From contig CAXAMN010021112.1 in assembly GCA_963970005.1 (NCBI GenBank), forward strand, positions 2,306,736-2,370,735: a stretch of 64,000 nucleotides of DNA, read 5' to 3'. A program made the translations under genes and the position numbers. Below the pieces are notes generated by a model that searched no databases, was not told where the DNA came from, and saw only the letters and a list, made by a program, of their open reading frames with translations. The stretch comes from Durusdinium trenchii. Taxonomy: Eukaryota; Sar; Dinophyceae; Suessiales; Symbiodiniaceae. Below are positions 31,133 through 42,153 of this stretch, piece after piece (within the stretch, counting starts at the first letter, position 1; every line of letters begins with the position of its first letter).

Positions 31133-31266
31133 ATGTTTCAACGGCATCGCGCCCGACGGGACGATGCGCCGACCCCGACGTGCTGGGCACCCGAGCTGAC
31201 CGCCCAGGCCATCGATGACTTCGATCTTCCGGGCCGAGTCACTTGGAGCAGGGCCCAGCCAGGAAG
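31133..31266 (+). CDS. candidate exon
   Basis: The frame reads RARRDDAPTPTCWAPEL, TAQAIDDFDLPGRVTW and SRAQPG with almost every codon ending in C or G, and leaves at GGAAG/GTACGT, a strong donor. ATG at 31133 may be a start or just internal. An acidic/Pro-containing soluble segment, unknown family. Confidence 0.6.
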
Positions 31267-31461
31267 GTACGTAGCACCAGTAGCACGCTGGCAACTGCAT
31301 GTGGGTAGGACAGTCCGTGGAAAACCCATGTACATCCTGGTGACAGACAGATCAGGTGATTTGTTTTCTTTTTTCCCTATGGTTAAATACCCTTCTGGGG
31401 AATAGGATTGTATGATGTTTTGTGATGTTTGATGTGTTCCAACTTCCTTCTGCAAACCGAA

Positions 31462-31500
31462 GATATATATATATATATATATGCACAGTATATATATATA
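31462..31500. repeat. (AT)n microsatellite
   Basis: Two AT runs separated by GCACAG. Similar runs are at 34916-34939, 41502-41518 and 50061-50077. Confidence 0.85.
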
Positions 31501-32359
31501 TACACAGATGGTATATCATTTCAACCCTTCAGTGCTTGGTCAATTGGTATTCGATGGGACCTGAAGCGTCGTCGATGGGACCTGTAGCGATGGCACGACG
31601 TAGCCTGGTGCTTCGTGTCTTTGTCCTTCGTGTTAGTGGCCATCCGTTCGACCATTCAAAGAGCTCCGTATTCAATAGACGTGTACCAATCAAGTCAATA
31701 TTAAATGGTTGTGGTGGGAATCTTAGGGATTGCAAGTGAGGATTCATAATTGGTGTCGTAATGTGTCGTAAAGTCAGCTGCACTTAGGGAGTTTGTTGTA
31801 AGATACAGCGTAATTCATCGGTGTTTGGTTGCTTTAAACTAGTTCCCGTGGAGCTGAATTAAACCTTTGCTTAGAATTTGTAGTATGTAATTGCCAAGCC
31901 AGCACATTGACCATTAAGATCTATAAACCCCTGCAGGCCAAGGTCAAGTTCAAGTATACGGTATCGACAAAGAAGACTGAGCAAAACCAATGCATAATCT
32001 CACATAGCCCATCACTGCTCACTTAGCTCATCAGCATATCATATCCCAGATTCAATTCAACATGTAATCACTTATTATAGATCTTGGGAATATTTCACCC
32101 CTTTGTACTTTCCTGCTGGTTGTTTAAGTTCAAAGAATAGATATTGGTAGTTTAGGGGTCTCAACTAGACATGTCATACAGCCTGTTTGGATTGAACGCT
32201 TCTTGGAGCAATCGATGCGACCAGTCGACCAGGGCTGCATGTTGCCGACAGTGGTTGGTTCTGAATCCTGGTCAAACACAAACATTCCATTTCTCATTTC
32301 TCTCCATTTCTCTCCCCAACTGCCTGGAGCAGCCCCCCCCCAAAACAAACAACCCTAAG

Positions 32360-32515
32360 AACCAAGGACCTTCGAAGGTGAAGGCTTGGGGCCCGACCCC
32401 GGGAGGGTCCAATGGTCATCTCCGCTGCAAGGAGAACAACTTCAGCTTGAACTTGTCGAGACCAATCGAGTGGATCGCCACATGCCCCATCATGCAGCTG
32501 AAGTCTTTGGGCTGA
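32360..32515 (+). CDS. candidate last exon, unknown product
   Basis: The frame after CCCTAAG reads GPSKVKAWGPTPGGSNGHLR, CKENNFSLNLSRPIEWI and ATCPIMQLKSLG, ending TGA (32513-32515). Codons are C/G-ending and the composition is that of a folded domain end. CTTCGAAG at 32372 is an alternative acceptor. It could join the exon at 31133-31266. Family not recognised. Confidence 0.6.
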   Translation, partial: NQGPSKVKAWGPTPGGSNGHLRCKENNFSLNLSRPIEWIATCPIMQLKSLG

Positions 32516-32899
32516 AAACGAAGGTCTTTGGTCCATGGATTTGGGTGTTTTCCGGCCAGAAGTGAGGTGACTACGTCACCTCGGCGTGGCTTTCGGCCCT
32601 TTGTTTCCGGACGTGGCAAAGCCGGAGGTGGCGAGAAACAAGTTCTATGGCATGGTATATGGATATATAAGGTGTAATAGATGTTGTTTCTAGGTTCGTT
32701 TGTTTTCCAAGCAGACATGAGCCGATCCGGCTATAGCCAGGCCGTTTCAAAGCCATGTGGTTCGGCTGGTGGCGGCCCGGAGAACCGGAGATGGAGTTCA
32801 GACGTGAAGCGGGTCGGAGTTGAGGCTATATAACAATCCAAAAACCATATGGTCATAACCATGGTCGGTTTTGGACCATCGGTTATGCCCAAAAAACTC

Positions 32900-33075
32900 T
32901 TTTTCAGACAAGGTCCAAATCAGGTTCTGTCTCACTCAGTTCTGGAGACCACACAACTTGAACAGAGTCTGATTCACTGCGAGTGTCGTGAACACCTGCT
33001 GATCCTCGGATCGACAGACGCGCCACGGGTCCACGTTCGCCACGGGTCCTCGTGGTCAAAACGGTGCGACGTAGC
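32900..33075 (+). CDS. weak coding-like segment
   Basis: The frame reads VLETTQLEQSLIHCECRE and HLLILGSTDAPRVHVRHG. Mild codon bias, no clear borders, directly before family A copy 33079-33167. Confidence 0.3.
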
Positions 33076-33078
33076 CCA

Positions 33079-33167
33079 CCCTAGGGCTCCTGGCCCACCT
33101 CCTGAGAAGATGGCTAGGGTGGGTTTGGGGGGTCTAACCACCTGAGGATATGGTTGGAGTCCTAGGG
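33079..33167. repeat. foldback element, family A copy (diverged)
   Basis: CCCTAGGGCTCCTGG opens, CAGTCCTAGGG-type end closes (TGGAGTCCTAGGG), with CCTGAGAAGATGG and ACCTGAGGATATGG cores. Confidence 0.7.
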
Positions 33168-33938
33168 CCAGTTCCCAAGGTACATGGACGGGTGCAAACG
33201 GAGACCCAGTCTATAGCAGTGTAGGGTAGTCGAGACACCCCTTGGATGGTCCTGTTGTTGGGTTCGGGCCATGTCCCAGACGAACGAAGTCAGATCCAGA
33301 AGATACAACGGATTGGGGGGTCTATTTGTAGCCCCCAAAAGAGGTGACTCAGGTCCATTATTTAACCACCCCGACCTTGGGTCCTGGTACATAGACTCCA
33401 TTTCAAGCATCCCAATGTGGGCACATAACATTATTCTTATTATATTACTTTTACTGTATACCCTTAACAGCCTCTTAGCAAAGAGGCTCAAATGTTGGCC
33501 TCTCCATTCAGGAGTTGCCGCTTAGAAAAAAGACTGCCTCTCGTGTTTTTCTGGTAGAAGGGAATCTTGTCATTTGTAATGTTTTTTTTTCCACTGTGAT
33601 TGTCCACTGGATTTGAACTGCGTCCAAACCCAAATCAGCCATTTGAGTTCATCGTCAGGCCCGGCGTAACTCTCCGAGGTGTTTGGTGTCTGGAGGTCCA
33701 CCTTCCAACAGGAGGCTTTTGTAGACTTAAAAGTCGCAGGTGGTGACCTATTGGAGGGTGCTGGTATAGATCTCTTTCAACTATGCAAACTGTTTGCCGG
33801 ACTTGGCTTGCTTTAGAGATGAAAAGGCAGACATTTGGCACAGTTTTAAGATCCAAAGTATTATTATGCCGCGTATCTTCCTCTTTCTGAGTCGACCTCC
33901 ACACAGAGCTCTGCGCTCGACCCCCAAACGCTGCATGT

Positions 33939-34000
33939 ACCAGGACCATCCTGTTTGGGTGTCGACTACCCTAGGGATCTCCAGCCAGCACACCCAGACA
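33939..34000. repeat. family C copy 3
   Basis: ACCAGGACCATCCTGTTTGG then GGGATCTCCAGCC, matching the reverse complement of 44354-44431 over much of its length. Confidence 0.55.
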
Positions 34001-34281
34001 CCAACGTTGGACCACGAAAAGCGAAGAAGAACCAAGACCGGCATGCATGGCCAAATATGGCCATTATAATGGTTTATAGTTTATACATGGTTGGTTTTTT
34101 GGATGGTGAAGGTCAGCCAGGTTGGCCTGTGAAGCCATATGTTGGCTTCATGTTGGCTATATGATGCTATATGGTTTCATATTGGAAGCCAGCTCTCTCA
34201 ATTCTTTACAGTTTTTGTTTTTTCGCCTTTGAGCCTGAAATTCCCGAGAAACGTCGCGAGTTCCCCTCGTTCCATCACTAG

Positions 34282-34336
34282 GTTGGTGGTGCTGGCCGGT
34301 GCACGTGTTCCCAGCTATCGCCCCGTGGTGGAAGCG
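34282..34336 (+). CDS. candidate short exon
   Basis: CCCTCGTTCCATCACTAG ends at 34281. One base, then 18 codons reading LVVLAGARVPSYRPVVEA, then GCG/GTGAGG. Good borders and codon use. Confidence 0.5.
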
Positions 34337-35016
34337 GTGAGGAGAGGTCTGGGGGGTTGGGGGTTTGACCAGTCAGATTCGTCACCCCAAAAGACATGCA
34401 TACGAGCAACGCCCGGGTCTGTACACAAATCTTTATGGTGAGAGGAACTTTCGCATAACCGTGCGGGGGCCCTGTAAAGCGATAGAGTGAACAACCAAAA
34501 GCAAGACCCTCACAAGGTATACCTCGGTATACCTCGATCAGTTGATTCAATTCTTATATTAATTGTTGCCTGTGTTGCTTTGCATAAAGCGATACCTAGG
34601 ACCTAAGCGATACCCGGGGATGATCAACATGTTGTTTAGATGAGCGGAGATCCTTTTCTTTTTGGAGGATGCCTCATGCAAAGAAGAAGAAGAATACGAA
34701 GAAGAAGGAAAGGCTGTGTCAATATGATACTCTCTCAGCTCTCTACCCGTATCCATGTGTAGTTCACTTGTGTCATTGTGATTTCAAGAGAAAGTCTGCA
34801 GACAATTGACACAGGATGACACAGGCATCTGAAAAAAAGGTACAAAGTCAAGCATTATAGTGAACAACCAAACGTGATGCCAACATATGCAGTTCCGCTT
34901 TTGTACCAGCTCGCTCATATATATATATATATATATATAGTTGCTGGATCCTAACATTGTCTCCTGTACAATTGACCCCTGCAGAATTGGGTCTGCGCCT
35001 TGCCAGCTTACCCCAG

Positions 35017-35104
35017 GTCGCTTCATGATGCCTCTCTTGAGTGTGGCCGTGCTGCTTTGTGGTACTGCTTCGATGTTCACTGGCGATGCCTTACGCTACG
35101 GCTG
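35017..35104 (+). CDS. candidate exon with hydrophobic helix
   Basis: GCCAGCTTACCCCAG ends at 35016. The frame reads MMPLLSVAVLLCGTASMF then TGDALRYGW and leaves at GCTG/GTATGG. Signal-anchor-like. A second frame (ECGRAALWYCFDVHWRC) is open too, so the reading frame is not settled. Confidence 0.4.
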
Positions 35105-35487
35105 GTATGGACGCCCTGCCTTATTCACGGGGCCAGCGAGGGCGCGTTTGATTCCGGTCAGGAGATGCAAACCTGGTGCTAAGTGAGAGGCATTGCATGA
35201 ATCAACCTCTTGGTGGGAGTGGATATCATGCAAGACTGGTGCTTTGACTATTGGACCTATTGGATCCTGGCAAATCGCCAGATCCCGTTCGCGGCCGATC
35301 TAAAAAACAGTCGACCTGCACTACCAGTCCTAGAACCAATAGGATCATGTTTGGGCTGTTCATGGGTTTTATTGGCGATGACGTGCGGCTGTTGAACTGT
35401 GCTTTTCATCGCACTTGTCTCAGACCAACAGACCATGTCTCAGACCAACAGACTCGCATACCCCTTCGCCACTGTCCTGACTGGAAC

Positions 35488-35649
35488 ATGGAGTCCCAAT
35501 CCCTCGGTCCTCTAGGATTCGGTCTGCTCTTGGCCGGCATCATGTTCTACCACAATGCCTTGCAGATCCGAGAGAACTCCGAGGGCGAAGAGAACGCCTT
35601 CATGGGCGATTCAGACTTCCGCCCCTTGGGAGGTCGCCTTTTTCGGTGA
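35488..35649 (+). CDS. small single-pass membrane protein or last exon
   Basis: ATG at 35488 opens 53 codons: MESQSLGPLGFGLLLAGIMF, then YHNALQIRENSEGEENAF and MGDSDFRPLGGRLFR, TGA 35647-35649. Nearly all codons end in C or G. Residues about 6-22 form one hydrophobic helix and the rest is a charged, mostly acidic tail with a basic end. The frame is also open upstream to 35251 (GLFMGFIGDDVRLLNC near 35350), so it may be the last exon of a multi-helix protein whose earlier parts are at 34282 and 35017. No family recognised. Confidence 0.65.
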   Translation: MESQSLGPLGFGLLLAGIMFYHNALQIRENSEGEENAFMGDSDFRPLGGRLFR

Positions 35650-36056
35650 CGAGGGGGGAAGAAACGAAGCTGGATGGAGGTTCGAGGGTGAGGAAGGGCT
35701 CCGGAAAGGAGGATGAAGCAATATATCATATAACATATAACAATAATATATGAACCCAAGTCCAGTCTGACCCTACAAGTAACCCTACAAGCAGCCCAGG
35801 TTGCTGCAGAATTTGGTGGATCAACAGCAACCCTACAAGTCCAGTCTGACTCCGCTCCAAACCTGGTCATTTACTGACCTCCTTTTTCGTAGTGCGAACT
35901 TGTATGACAACTCCAGTCAAGTGAGGTCAGGGCAAGTGCCAGTTTTTAGATGTTAGAAGATTCCACTTGGAAAAGCCCTGTAGGCCAAGTACACTCCACC
36001 TGTAGGACAAGTACTCCAGATTTTCATGTCACAAGTACTCGGTCTGGCCCAAGTGG

Positions 36057-36287
36057 GTGGATCGCTCCAAGAATCAAGACCTGAACCCGGTGGATCGCTC
36101 GGGGGGTGAACCTGAGATCGAAACTTCGGCGGACCTAAGACCATCAAGGGCCCATCTCCTGGCCGGAAAAGGGATATGGCAAGATCGATCAGATCGAGCC
36201 TGGATTCGAGACCGATCCTTCACGAGTGTCGAATCCAAAGTTAGTTCCAGGATCCCATGGAGCAAAGTATTAGTTGAAGCATGTTGA
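36057..36287 (+). CDS. coding-like frame, unknown
   Basis: 76 codons with LNPVDRSGGEPEIETSADLR and AHLLAGKGIWQDRSDRAW. Charged. A minus frame overlaps. No borders or family. Confidence 0.3.
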   Translation: MDRSKNQDLNPVDRSGGEPEIETSADLRPSRAHLLAGKGIWQDRSDRAWIRDRSFTSVESKVSSRIPWSKVLVEAC

Positions 36288-36327
36288 AGCGTTCTATCCA
36301 CCTTTGGCAGGCCTTGTCTAGCCAAGC

Positions 36328-36543
36328 TTGGATAGCATACCTCCCGTGCGTCTAGTTCTGCCGCGACGTGATTCTTTTGTGCGAGGGTTCCACTATACTC
36401 GGATTGACAAGCTCAGAATACGGGCGGAAATCATTGCACGACAAATTGGAAAGGAGGGCGCTGTCCCGAATATTCCCGAATTTCTCGAAAACGTTGGAGG
36501 TCTTGCCACCTCTACCCCAGTATTTTTGGCTGCCGTTGTTTGA
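36328..36543 (+). CDS. coding-like frame, unknown
   Basis: 71 codons with FHYTRIDKLRIRAEIIARQI and PNIPEFLENVGGLATS. Composition is protein-like but A/T-ending codons are common, and a minus frame of 160 codons overlaps. Confidence 0.3.
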   Translation: MDSIPPVRLVLPRRDSFVRGFHYTRIDKLRIRAEIIARQIGKEGAVPNIPEFLENVGGLATSTPVFLAAVV

Positions 36544-36883
36544 GCTAACAGAAGTGAGTTTCCAGAAAACAAACATACTAGACAATGGTGAAAGCATGTA
36601 AACATCCCGGAAGTTGAAATGACAAAGTGGCTGTTGATATTTAGTTGATCACGCATCCTACCTCCATTGCACCTCGGTGTGTTTTCTCCAATAACGATGT
36701 TCCATCGAATGAGTGAGTCGCACCAAGGAAAGCTCTCCTTGTTGCTGATCCTCACTTGGTTCCCGTTTCCGATTTGGTTCAGCTTGAGCCCGAAGACCCA
36801 GCTGAGCGACGCCGAAGCTGCGAAAGGGGTTTCTTCGGATGCGGGTGGTTTTGGTGCCCGAGTCCGGGTCTTCATCCAACCTG

Positions 36884-36953
36884 ATTGACCCCTGTTTTGG
36901 AGCCAAAATATGGTCTTTTCCTATCTAGACAGAGGTCATGTTTGGTTTCTAGG
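36884..36953. repeat. foldback element, family D copy
   Basis: TGACCCCTGTTTTGGAGCC pairs loosely with GACAGAGGTCATG, followed by TTTGGTTTCTAGG. Confidence 0.8.
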
Positions 36954-37380
36954 ATGGAGCTGATTTCAGTGCAAAGAGAGCATTGTCGACATGGACATGG
37001 TGTAGCTAGGTACTCTAGGTCTTCCTCAAGCAAGCATATCCCCCCGCACACGATCCCATGGACCCCGAGAAGGCAATCCCGTGGTGGTTTCGACCCTGTT
37101 CCTTTACAACCACACCAGTGGGTTTTGGGGTTCCATGTAGAGTGCCCTCTGTAGGGGAGTATTTGAAGCATTTTTGTAAACCACACTTCCATGCTCCAAG
37201 TTTCAGGAGTTTCCCAAGGTTGCATTGTGGCTTCAGCTCCCTGCGGGTCCCTACGGTCTCGCATTCTGCTACGGGTTACGGAAAAAGACCGGTCCATCCC
37301 TGGGCCCGGTCGACTTGAGCCCGTTTGAGCGCTCTTGGCTCGGGGCGACCACCTTGTGTTACCGGATATGTTGCTCTATA

Positions 37381-37494
37381 CAACATGAACATCAACTGGT
37401 CAGCCTTTTGATGTTCGTTGATGATCTCGCCACTGCAGCCTTGCCTTCCAAAGAAAGAGACAAACTAGACCGCTGGAACAAACAAAACACATAA
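37381..37494 (+). CDS. reverse-transcriptase-like fragment (weak)
   Basis: The frame contains HQLVSLLMFVDDLATAAL and PSKERDKLD. Leu-Leu-x-Phe-Val-Asp-Asp resembles the catalytic (Y/F)VDD box of Ty1/copia reverse transcriptases with an acidic/basic stretch after it. There are no other RT motifs, no LTRs and no integrase nearby. Probably a decayed fragment, or chance. Confidence 0.2.
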   Translation, partial: QHEHQLVSLLMFVDDLATAALPSKERDKLDRWNKQNT

Positions 37495-38063
37495 ACCAAA
37501 AAACGAAAAACACGCGCGTGATCCGCGGAAAATCGGCGGATGCTGCGGGTTGGCGGATCATGCGACTAGATGTGGCAGGTATTGAGGGCTTTGGAGTGAT
37601 TACCGACTATTTGGTCATCGAGATGGGATGGGTGGCCTTGAACATTGCCTCTTGGGAGAGGAGTTGACTCTGGTCGTCGAGACGACAGGAGGCTGTTGAA
37701 GGCACCGAAAAACGGAAGCTTTTGGCCCTGTTTTTTGTTGGCTTTGGGAAGAAGGGTGTGAAACAGTGAACGTTGATGACGTCGGGTCCCGTTGAGACGG
37801 AGTCTGCAAGGAGTCAGACGTTCTTACGGAAACCGCTTGGGAACCTTGAAACCTTTTTTTGAAGTCCCTTTTTGAAGTGTAAAACCCGTACCAAAACAAT
37901 GGTTGTTCAGTAAAAGCAGGGTTGAAAGCTATATTACAGTAGATTTGAAGCAACTCATCGGTGAAAATTGCTCGAGTGGACCATGCCGGCCACACAGGAT
38001 TCATGAACTGTGCAAGATGTGCAAGGCAATGCCGGTTCTTTGAGTGTGTTTTCTTTACAAAGC

Positions 38064-38090
38064 GGGTGGGTGGGTGGGTGGGTGGGTGGG
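38064..38090 (+). repeat. (GGGT)n, quadruplex-forming tract
   Basis: Seven GGG runs separated by single T: a canonical G-quadruplex pattern on the plus strand. Confidence 0.9.
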
Positions 38091-38939
38091 ATTTTTAGTT
38101 TTCCTCCGTACTTGGTTAAAGTGCAAGTCAGTGATGGTCAAGCAGCTTCACACCCACAACTAGATGAAAGTGGTGCCATTTCTGCAGAGACCAGACTGAT
38201 GAGTAGAATCTTGAAAGGTACATCAAGTTACCAAGAAAAGAGGGGGCTACCTTTGCTTTCGCTGACGCTTCACCACACCGTTTTGAACTGCCTCCATGCA
38301 TCCAAATCATGTTCTTCAGAGTTGTTTTATTCTTGTAATAATTGTATGTATAGTGTTATATAACCGTATTTGATCGGTTTTGTTTTGTTTTTGAACCATG
38401 TTCTTTTCTCAACGTGTTTGTTGGGACCACTAACGTTGGTCTTTGCAAACCATGTATATCTATCTGTTTTTTGTTTCATACTCAATTACTGTAGTAGACC
38501 TACATAGGCTCCATGCAATCCCTAACTCCTTGCGGGAAACGACCGAAGGAAGCACCCTGGCTGTGACCACCGGTGCATACCGATAACCACCGGTTTGAAC
38601 CACCGGTGTTCCAACACATGAGGCCACTGTGAGGCCAGGGTCAATTTTATTTCCTCCCCCAGAGAGAAAACCATTTGCAAATGGCGCATAGGAATCTGCA
38701 TTTTCCTGCCGCCAGCCAGATTCTTAAGAGATATTAGAAGGGGAGAGTTGGTGATGATTTCTTGCATCGGGTTTTAAGCCAACTGAGGGGAAGAGAAGCT
38801 ATTTCTTTTGGGAACATCAGCCAGTTCTGCAACAATTGCTCTTGCGTTCCACGCCGGTTGCACCTCAGATCCTCTCCTCGATCCCCTCCTTGCTAGCCAA
38901 CATCCTGCCGACATGCATCGAGTGCCAAGATTTCGAAAT

Positions 38940-39073
38940 TCACCTTCATCATCCTCATGCAGCGTATGAAGATGCTCCACCAGCGGAAGCTGGAAGCTGC
39001 GCGGGAACTCTATGGCCTGTCCCCAACCGAGTCTTGGCCTACGGGGAAGATGAGACGAGTGGATCTCTGACTT
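38940..39073 (+). CDS. candidate exon, helical
   Basis: The frame reads KISKFTFIILMQRMKMLHQ then RKLEAARELYGLSPTESW and PTGKMRRVDL, TGA. From CTCATGCAG (AG 38960-38961) onward codons are strongly C/G-ending. A minus-strand frame (38774-39127) competes. Confidence 0.45.
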
Positions 39074-39112
39074 GTGTGACTCGTAGGGAATGCGGGAAGG
39101 ACTCCTCAAAGC

Positions 39113-39265
39113 TGTCGCTAGGAGCAAGGACGCTATTAGGTGGAGGCCATCGCCACCAGGAACAAGAAGCTACGAACGGGGTGAAACTGGCATCACTACG
39201 AACGGAGCAAGGATGCTACGAACGGGGCGAAACTGGCATGGTCACTAGGAACAAGAAGGTATTAG
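39113..39265. repeat. 40-bp family, diverged copies
   Basis: GCTAGGAGCAAGGACGCTA, CCAGGAACAAGAAGCTACGA and ACGAACGGGGCGAAACTGG recur. Same family as 20490-20710. Confidence 0.8.
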
Positions 39266-39326
39266 CTACCAGTCGGATCGATCGACCAAACAGCTCGCGG
39301 TTTTTCGGAAACGCACGAGCTCTGGC

Positions 39327-39482
39327 CGGCAACCGAACACCCGCGATCGAAGAAGGAGGGAGAGGCCTGGGATGTCGATCTTTAAGCGAGGAGGCCTCTC
39401 CGTTTTCAGCTGAGGATGAGATTGGGGAGGATGAGCTGAAGCAGAAAAACAATGGCCATGTCAAGTCTGCTGCAGGCACGTG
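39327..39482 (+). CDS. candidate exon, acidic
   Basis: The frame reads NRTPAIEEGGRGLGCRSLS, EEASPFSAEDEIGEDELK and QKNNGHVKSAAG, followed by a GTGAAA. Acidic, low in hydrophobics, probably disordered. It follows the minisatellite copies directly, in the same open frame. Confidence 0.4.
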
Positions 39483-39572
39483 AAAATATTGCTGTGAAGA
39501 AGTGGGAGAGTCGAAGAGCGTCCAGCTGGAAAAACAAACATAGAAACAAAGCTTATCGTGATCCAATCACCA

Positions 39573-39823
39573 AGATGGTGTTGCTTTTCCTTGCTCTTTT
39601 TCATAGTGCGAGGAGTTTCAACTTCACTAGTGCTTATGTGAAAGCAACAGCTGCCAGCTTGGTGACTGGGTTGCAGACTATTGAATGTTTGTTTCTGGAT
39701 GGATCAGTGTTGACCATCAGGTTGAATGATCTCTCCAAGTCATGTGGGGTTGAGTTCTGGTCGGTCGAAGGGACCCTCTCGTTTGTTAATTTCTGTTCTG
39801 AGAACAGAGCTCATGTTGTTTGA
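39573..39823 (+). CDS. weak frame with hydrophobic start
   Basis: ATG at 39573 opens MVLLFLALFHSARSFNF then TSAYVKATAASLVTG and continues to TGA. It looks like a signal peptide followed by a short domain, but codons are A/T-ending and no family is recognised. Confidence 0.3.
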
Positions 39824-40101
39824 AGCTGTTCCCGCAAATTGTGCCATGTAGTCGTGCATTTTTTGAAAGGACAACTCTGCTTAACAAGGACGGCCTGGGA
39901 GATCTCAGCAGTTTCAGGAATTGCAAGCCTGAACGCCGGTGGTGTCTACCAACCATTTGAATAGATATCGACCTTTATGTCCATGAAATGGGAAAACAAA
40001 TAAAACAACACACGACTTCCTTTCAACCCAAATGAACCTTGGGTTCCAAACACACCCATCTCACCCCTCAACCTGCCCCCCCCAACAAAAACTGTTTTCA
40101 G

Positions 40102-40242
40102 GCGGTGTGGCGGCATCCGCGTACGGCTTGGGCTTTGGTGTCTTGGTCGAATGAATGTCGGACGTCTAAGGATTCTGGGGCAGACGTCCTCGAAAGGACT
40201 TACTTCACGGTGCCAGAAGGAGAAGTGCAGGGGATTGGGGAG
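40102..40242 (+). CDS. exon 1 of phase-matched trio
   Basis: AACTGTTTTCAG ends at 40101. Forty-seven codons in phase 0 follow (AVWRHPRTAWALVSWSNE, CRTSKDSGADVLERTYF, TVPEGEVQGIGE), then GGGGAG/GTGTCC. C/G-ending codons, soluble composition. The next candidate at 40615 starts in phase 0 after a 372-nt intron, which supports the model. Family unknown. It appears to begin the long series of plus-strand exons that continues to 62.8 kb. Confidence 0.65.
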
Positions 40243-40614
40243 GTGTCCCCACAAGTTGAACAGGAGGAAAAACATGTTCATGTGTACACTCTTGATTTAT
40301 TATTATGATACAATCCCCTCCCATTGTAGTAACCTGATTCAATATGGAGGGGGTGATCTTATCATCAAGAGTACATGAACCGTTCTTTTCCAGGGAGGCC
40401 GAGGCCTTTTTCGCTGTTCTTTCTATAACCGATGCTTATATAATGATCTTGGAAGAGGCCAGTGGGTTCCCGTTCTATTTTATTTTAAGATCTTCCATCT
40501 ATACAAAATGTTGGGACTGACCCGGCAGATTTGTTGGGATGGAAACAGTTTTACACTCAAGGTCTGGTATCAGGAACATTCAGGAATCAGTCTCTTTGCC
40601 TCTTGGCACTCCAG

Positions 40615-40671
40615 GTTGGCGTGGTTCCCACGCCGAACGACGTGGAAAACTCGTCGTTTCGTTCCCATGAA
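40615..40671 (+). CDS. exon 2 of phase-matched trio
   Basis: GCCTCTTGGCACTCCAG ends at 40614 and CATGAA/GTGAGT follows 40671. Nineteen phase-0 codons: VGVVPTPNDVENSSFRSHE. Both borders are close to consensus and phases match the exons on either side. Confidence 0.7.
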
Positions 40672-40936
40672 GTGAGTGAAGGAGGAAAGGGCCGAGGGCC
40701 ATACTTATCAGTCACCTGAACAACCAGGCGAGAAGCCCATTCACCAGGACCTGAGTAACTCGTTCACCAGGACAATCAGGATATTTGTCGTGGCCTCGAC
40801 CACAGACCTTTGGGTGACCTCAGCCACTGGGATCTCAAGAACCAGTCACTGGGAAGTTTCTAGAATGGGTCAAATGTTTGGTGCAGCATCCCAATGCTGT
40901 GTTCGTTTCGGGGTGAGTCACTGAAGATGAGGTGAG

Positions 40937-41073
40937 GAGGCTGAGAGTGAAGAGAAGATGGTGGAAGTTGTGGCCGAGACCATGGTGACCTTGGGCATGA
41001 ACCTTGACGAACCCGCAGTTCCCGACGCGGGGGAACACCCCCGCGCCATCTCCCACATGGTCGGACCCGGTCG
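40937..41073 (+). CDS. exon 3 of phase-matched trio
   Basis: After AGGTGAG the phase-0 frame reads EAESEEKMVEVVAETMVTLG, MNLDEPAVPDAGEHPRA and ISHMVGPG, leaving at GGTCG/GTGGTT in phase 2. An in-frame TGA upstream requires the splice. Acidic helix then Pro-containing linker. The intron before it is 265 nt. Confidence 0.6.
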
Positions 41074-41768
41074 GTGGTTTCATGTTTCGGTCGGTCCGCC
41101 GGACAGGTCGTGTGGTTTTTGGAGTCTGGCAAAAGTGGGTGTTGTTGTTTCTTCAAGGGTGAGGCGATGTCAGGACATGTTTGGGCCACTGAAGATTGGG
41201 AAGATGTGTGAAGGAACCAGTGGTGTACATCATCACTGCTTAGATGGCTAGGCCATTTCCTAGGCACTGAGCTGAACAAAGTTATTTGTTGGGTACATGG
41301 CCCCAGTCATGGCTGCCTCTTTACCAACCAAGGAGTGCGCACACGGACCGGCTGGTCAGATTGATGGTGGCCCAGATCGCTGTGATGAAACGCGGGTGGA
41401 TTGTAATCGCTTGCGTGACATAGAGTCGGGAGTGTGACATTTGCGTATTATATAGACCATATAGACACCCACATGTTAGCACATGATGATGTTATATGTC
41501 ATATATATATATATGTCATTTTAGCACATGTGTGGTTTATATGTGTTTCTGGACTGTGGAGTCCGGCCATTCTCACCGTACGCGAGCTGATCGTCTGGGT
41601 CCAGTGCTGATCGTTTTCGCTTGCTCGCTTGCTTGCTCCACACAGCTTCGACTGGGACCATCCGAACCGGAGGGGGTCTGGGGTTCCTGGCACCATCTGA
41701 TGGTGCAGGACAATTCCAACCCCTATGGATCCATAGGGAAGAGAAGTTCCGTCATGTGGAGGACTTCC

Positions 41769-42105
41769 ATTGACTGAAACAAAAAAACTCATGGTCATTC
41801 GTGGTGGTCCCACCTGTGCAGTCTCCCCACACATGGTCGTGGCCTAGAAGAGACACTCAAACCACCCTTTTCAAAGGACACAGGACTTTCAAAGTGACCA
41901 AAGTGACCGAACTTAAGATCCAATTTGGTCACAAACAGGCCTGCAAAGGGTCATGAACAAAGAGTCCATTTGCAGGTCACGAACTGAAGGTCTTGAAACC
42001 AACATAAGCCAACATGTCTAGGTTTTGTCTTGAGTCTTTGAGCCTTGAACCCAAACCCATCGGGCCTTCTCGCTACCCAAGTCTTGGGGGCCTTCGGGGC
42101 CTTCT
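41769..42105. repeat. left arm of large inverted repeat
   Basis: Reverse complement matches 42895-43222 over about 330 bp with roughly 5-8% differences and small indels (estimate by eye). Landmarks: CACCTGTGCAGTCTCCCCAC, GGTCATGAACAAAGAGTCCA, CCAACATAAGCCAACATGTC, CCCATCGGGCCTTCTCGCTA. It contains family F words (GTGACCGAACTTAAGATC). Confidence 0.95.
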
Positions 42106-42153
42106 CTCCACTCCAAACCCCACCGGCCCTTCACCAGTGGCCCTTCACCTGTC

